Source: Magicicada septendecula (lineage: Eukaryota; Arthropoda; Insecta; Hemiptera; Cicadidae). From it: 64,000 bases of DNA. The DNA is taken from NCBI GenBank assembly GCA_034769895.1, contig JAWRYS010001501.1:432839-496838 (forward strand), read 5' to 3'. The position numbers and the translations under genes are program-made. Position 1 is the first letter of the stretch. The number at the start of each line of letters is the position of its first letter. This document shows, one piece after another, positions 58,446 to 64,000 of the stretch. The notes under the pieces are model-generated. The model was not told where the DNA came from. It made no database searches and saw only the letters and a program-made list of their open reading frames with translations.

Positions 58446-61400
58446 GGTCTCCGTTCACAAAAAATAAAATTAATATTATTCAATAGCATTGTAGAATGTC
58501 AAAAAAGTTGAAACAATTTTATAATCTGACATTTTTAGGGCGGAAAATTCCAACTATCTTGTTCTAACTGCAACTGCTTGCAGTAACTTATCAATCATCG
58601 CATAAGTGAATGCGATGTTTTGCTCTAAGTGAATGCGTTTTATTTAATTATAGATTATATCCTATACTTTTAATTCAAATATACACTTAAATGTTGTTAA
58701 ATGTAGACAGTCAAAACTATTTCAGTGTCCACAGAAGTAAACTAAAAGTAACCACCTATATATCTGAAACCTGGACATCGAAAAGCAGACTCCAAAAGTA
58801 GAGAAGCGTCAAAATTATGAGTCTGTATAGGCACACGTCTTTTCAGAATGTCATTGGTACAGAACAGGTGAATATCTCCACACTTCAAGAAATGCAGTAT
58901 GGCACTCTTATATGTTTGACACATTTAGCCAAAGTAACATCCCAATGAGAACCTAGTTGTACAGAATAAAAAAACGTTAACGATCTTCTGGTAAATCACC
59001 AAAGGGATTGGCAGCGGGTAATCTGAACGAAGGAACCGGATATCCCCTAAACAAAACAATAGGGTCCCGAAAATAACAGAATAATCTATTAGCACCACTA
59101 ACCCTTTCGAGGGTGAAAGGACAAATGCAGAAAACATGTTAAACATGTTAATGCAGAAAAATGTGTTATACATATGTTTGTTTCGTTAAGTAGCTCTTTA
59201 TGTCCATAGAATTTTCACGAGTGAATAGGTTTTTGTAAAACTTTCCATAAAAACAAAACATCACAAACTATAACTTAAAGTAACACGAAACATTAAATAA
59301 ACAAATGCACAGGTAACGTGCAGAAACTACCCAAAAAACAGAAAGAAGGCATTGAATCGTAAAACAAATTTGGTTAAACCACAAACGTCCCGAAACTGTT
59401 ACGAAACACGTGCCCATAAACCGACGAGTAACAAATACTTAAAGTAAAATACAATTCGCAGTGTATGTTCTCAGTCTAGGGCGTCAAGGAACCTTGCTGT
59501 CGATGTATAAAATGAAATAGTCCTGTACGTAAGTATGAAATCATGGAAGTGCGATCTTGTCCACATGCATGTATACAAATACAAACCTATACAAATACGT
59601 GTATGTACGTTTACGTATGTTCTCTTATACTGCGGTGTACAAGCACCGTATATGCACCTATACAGACATTCAGACAGACACATAGATACGCGTGCGCATT
59701 TCCACACACATTGTCCACTTTCGACTAAGACAAATTAAATATTTTATACTCAACGTTGGACGAAATTCCCGTGTAGGTCAGTCATGCTGTGCACTTAGGT
59801 GACGAACTGGCTAAAACTGCATAATCCTACCAAAGACACCGTGTTGTGCTGACTAAGTACTTCATGAAGAGTACACTGTAGTTGCCAATGTAGTAATGAG
59901 AAAGCAGTCTTTAATATAGAACAACTACACAGTTAAATGCCGTGTAGGCTTCATTAATTCTACGTACGGGACATTGCAACATTCCATTATCTCTCGCTCG
60001 AAGCACGTCCCCTACTAGATTACGATCTTCCGTAGTATGTCGTTCTAAAAACGTCGAGACCTTCTTTTTCTCACTGCTGAAGATTCCTACTTACTTATTT
60101 GTTGATAAAGCCACACAGCAGCTTCCGAATAACACATTTTTTCCGAATAACAGCTTCTAACAAGTCTTCTTTCAGTTTGTTTTATTGCAGGGTTTCTTGC
60201 ATTCGTTTGGTTTTATACCTTCTTATTCGTCCCGTTTCATTTTGGATGGTTTAACATGCATTCTTAGGTAAGCCAGCTCTATCTCTCAAAGTCGGCGTAT
60301 TGTCTCCGTACTTTACAGCACCGATAAATTCATTACCGATTCGTTTAACCCGCTTCTTGGTTTCCTTTGAAAGTTTACGACAGCACCACAGGATGACCAA
60401 GCACCCTATAATTTTCCGTCTTTAATATATTCGTTGCCTGACTTAAGTTTCACCTAAATCATTTTACGGTGAGCCTCTAGACACTTGAATTAGTCAACTT
60501 GTTTTATTTGTACGTCTTGTTTACAAGCACTTCGAATTAGGCTTTTAAGTAATTACTAAATGTTCAGTGTTGTCTAAACTGATTTGAAGGCTAAATTTTC
60601 CATATTGTTTATATAAGTGATTGATATCAGGGTCATATCGCTGATAAATGAATTCAGGTTCATAAGAATTCTGAAAGAGAACATCCTCTTCATCGGTGAT
60701 AGTAAAAGTAGGTACTGTACGCACACCAGCTTTGCTGACGAGACGCCTGAGGAGCGGGGGGTTTACTGAATGATAGTGCGTGCTTGTGTTGGTGGGGTAT
60801 TACTGGCTCTAGACACATTGTTCAGACGTTCAAAAGACGTATTTAGTTGTAATTTTGTGTGCGTATTACATTGAGCTTCCGTACATTATATGTGAGTGTA
60901 ATTTATTGAATATTTTGTTAAAGTGTGTTTTTTTTATTCGCTACAAGACATACCTTGTGAGAGACAGTCAAGTCACACCAGAACTGTGTTAAACGTATTT
61001 TAAATGTGTAGTATTACAGTGATGCGTGCAGTGGAATGGCATACGTCACCACATTCCTTGCTCGGTAGCAAAGGTGAACTGCTGATTGTATATATAGCGC
61101 GATCTTCCACTTCAATTCCCATTCCACTATAATAATAATTTTACTCTTTAAGAGCTACATCTTAATATAAATTAAACCCGACCGAGTCCTTTAATCACTG
61201 TATAGTTTTTTGAGAGTTAGTTACCTGATTTCATTTGGTTACCCCTCTGAACATTTATTATAAAACTGCAGGATGTTGATATTAGCTAGTAATTTTTATT
61301 TAATACCCAGAATGCGTGATGAATTCCATAGTTTGGCTCTTGGTGCAGATCTAAATATTTTTCTAAGACTTGCAATCAATAAAGCCTTTTTAATAAAGAG

Positions 61401-64000
61401 TTGCGAAAACTTAAATCTTCGCTTTTTAATTTTAAGTATTTGCTGTAAATTCAGTAATTTGATTCTTCAAAACAACGAGAAGAGTAACAACGAACGAGAT
61501 TTTCTTAACGTTTTCATACAAAAATTTAGTTGCAGACTCTGGAACCTCTAGAAAACACTTCGAATTTTATAAAAATGATAATATTCAAAAATAATTCCTT
61601 ACAATTTCATATTTTTAAAAATAAATAAGAAAAATGAAAATCAACTCACTTAAAAAAACTGGCGTAAATTGATGTAGCTAAAATAGAATTATTAAAAAAA
61701 TTTACAAACGTTTGAGATTTCGTGCTACTAAATGTGCGGAAACATTTCGGTAATACGTCCTTAAGTCACTGCTGAATGATTTAATAAGCGTTTCGCAAAA
61801 TGTGTGATAACCGTCCTATTAAATATCCTTGACTTTGCGTGACGTTAAAGGGTGAAATAATAATTTTAGAATGAAAGATGGACGTTCTGCATTATTGCAC
61901 GCCACGTAGTTAGGCCGTGTGGACATCTTGTTGCACTGCGCAATTATTGAATCAGAAGATACGGAATATCTAATTTTACTTGCTTTTCTCTGACATCTGT
62001 ATGTTGTTGGAATTATTGAGCTTTCTTCGGAAGCTGTAACAGACAAATTAAACCTGACTCCAATAAGAATCTTTGAAATCAAATTGACCTTTTTTTCCTG
62101 AAAAATCGTTAGAGTCAAGAAAATCGATGGTTCTTGTACATAGGTAAATTGTGTTTCAATACGCAAAAGCAGCAACCGATCTATTGTTTCCTTTAATGTA
62201 GCTGGGGGTCTTTGCGCCCGTGGCTTCATTACAGGTCGGGGTCGTGCCTGAACAGTGATACACATAAACCAGTTTTTATGCGTCGATGCGCCCGACGACT
62301 GCCATAACAAGACTTTGCTGGTCATAAAGACGGGTACCTAAAATCTGAAAGGATGTCGCCAACTTGATTATCTACAGATGACGCCGGAATTGTAAATTCG
62401 ATTTTGAAGCTAATTTTATGGCACTGCCTCTGTTACCGATTTGGACGGCAGGTGCCGCTCATATCACACACAACAGACAAACGCCTAGACATCTCGGTCG
62501 CTCTCCGCCAGCAAGGGAACCTCCGTATCGGTGACAAAGGTTAACACAACCAAGCAGCGTGTTACGGTGTTGTTTGAAGAACGTGATCTACGAGAAGACA
62601 GGGGTATACTGAGAAGAAGATTGTTAATCTTGCGTTCTAATATCTGAATTTTGTTAATTCCATATACGAATTACAAAATTGTTATCTCTGCGCTATTACA
62701 ATATAGAATGAACCTTGTAGTGCTGAGGCAACCATAAAGTATGAGTGACCAGCTACCGCCGAATGCATGTAAAAATTGCTCCATGTAATACAAATGTTGT
62801 AATGTTCCTATTTAATTTTCAGTACTGCCTTCTGGCATTGAATTAACTTACTGTGTCTTCGAAGTAACATTAACTTTTAGACACGAGTTAATGTTTTGGA
62901 AAGTAAAGTGTTCAGAAAACGGCTGTACCTGAATAGCCAAATATAGTAGGATTTAGTTTTATTACTTGTGTAGATGTGCGTGGTTTTCTGACAACGCGAT
63001 AATTAGGCCTACTTAAAACCCAACATCTAAATTGTGAATTCATACGCAAGGAATTGATTATATAATGGTTTAAGTACATGTTAACAATAATTTTCGAGTT
63101 AATATCACGAAGCGGTAGTAACACATTTTTTTCAATAACATCAATTAAATATAATAGTAATAAACAATATTGTTAATTGATAATATTAATAACAACTTTT
63201 TATTCTTATTGTTGCTACCACTACACTTCACAGACTACTACTATTATTATGTTATCATCATCATCATCATAAGAATTAGCATCATCAAGAATAAATGTTA
63301 AATTATAACTTTTTAACATGTGTAACGATAGGAAAAATTTAATTACACCGTGCTGAACGACACATATTAGATTCACAAAGGCAGTCATTGAAAGTATGGT
63401 TACGTTTGGCAGTAACAGGCATACTGCTAAACATATACTTGATTTTGAAGCTAGACACCGATAAACAAGTGTAAATCTTATGTTCCGAGTAGGCCTATTT
63501 TCTAGAGGAAACAAAAACATGCATTATCGGAATATATTTATTTATTTATTATGTTAATAATTATTAAAAAGCGCAATTTCCTTTGATGTAGTGAACGTTT
63601 TATTAAAAATTTAATAAGTGACATAACGCGTACCAATTTCACCCTCTTCCTCGCTCGTTTCATATTAATATTTATCTTTAAATTTGGCAGTGATGGATTA
63701 ATATCATTTACAAAATACGGACGTCCATCATCCCTGCTAAATTTTTTCAGAACAAAAAGCGACATTCTGGAAGCTACACTATCTCCTCCACCCGACACAG
63801 ACTAATGGGATGAACTTGAATAACAAAAAAAAATCATCCGTTAATAATAATGTAGACAGTAATGATAAAATTTGATTAAGAAAAATAAATCAATGGATAA
63901 AATGATAATAGGTGTAACAGAAAAGGCTACACAGGCCACGCGGACTGAGCAGGCAGTAGAACACGGGACCCTGAACATTTGACCTTTGGCCGCTCTTCCA
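58446..64000. other. unannotated AT-rich DNA
   Basis: No recognised gene. The longest frame, 61819-62325 minus (168 codons), is mixed in composition and has no domain I know; an exon cannot be excluded. A TATATATAG box at about 61088 lies in a GC-richer stretch (60700-61130) and is only promoter-like. ATC/ACT simple repeats lie at about 63236-63270. Confidence 0.45.

Overview
The window reads as AT-rich, intergenic, transposon-dense nuclear DNA from an animal, most likely an insect. The evidence is the mix of element families: Jockey- and R1-like LINEs, Penelope-like elements (PLEs), mariner relics, a Ty3/Gypsy-type LTR element and long dinucleotide microsatellites. There are no prokaryotic-style operons. 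I recognise no host protein gene, rRNA, tRNA or CRISPR array. Species cannot be fixed from the sequence; a hemimetabolous insect with a large genome (cockroach-like) is only a guess.

Layout. 1-9.7 kb: mostly featureless AT-rich DNA with a TC/AC microsatellite, two short LINE-tail relics and a decayed mariner transposase. 9.7-18.2 kb: a nest of elements. A minus-strand Jockey-like LINE (about 9.87-16.25 kb, frameshifted) is split in its reverse transcriptase by a 3.0-kb insertion carrying a broken minus-strand gene of the family with an SDTCGGQNKN motif. It is flanked by PLE pieces: a minus-strand 3' tail at 9.7 kb, and at 16.25-18.2 kb a plus-strand PLE whose 3' region occurs twice around an inverted piece of a second PLE. 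The PLE tails carry hammerhead-ribozyme-like motifs. 18.7-19.0 kb: a foldback element. 20.4-23.2 kb: a 165-bp TG microsatellite, then about a dozen copies of a ~160-bp satellite with two near-identical modules (microsatellite, spacer, palindrome), followed by another PLE relic. 28.2-30.4 kb: two more LINE relics.

34.7-49.5 kb: the dominant feature, a minus-strand LTR retrotransposon of about 14.8 kb with exceptionally long (3.33 kb) and nearly identical LTRs, TG...CA ends, an ATAT target duplication, primer-binding and polypurine sites, gag with a long coiled coil, and protease-RT-RNase H-integrase pol. Gag and pol appear joined by a textbook -1 frameshift site (TTTAAAC, 8-nt spacer, 7-bp stem, possible pseudoknot). 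A 2.3-kb non-coding stretch after pol holds ten ~98-bp repeats, each with a GTAAG...CTTAC hairpin.

49.5-64 kb: AT-rich DNA with a mariner-like helix-turn-helix relic, a 162-bp tandem duplication and a minus-strand LINE 3' half ending in a GAT-repeat tail.

Most coding capacity is selfish DNA. The LTR element is the young insertion; the LINE, PLE and mariner pieces are older and broken.
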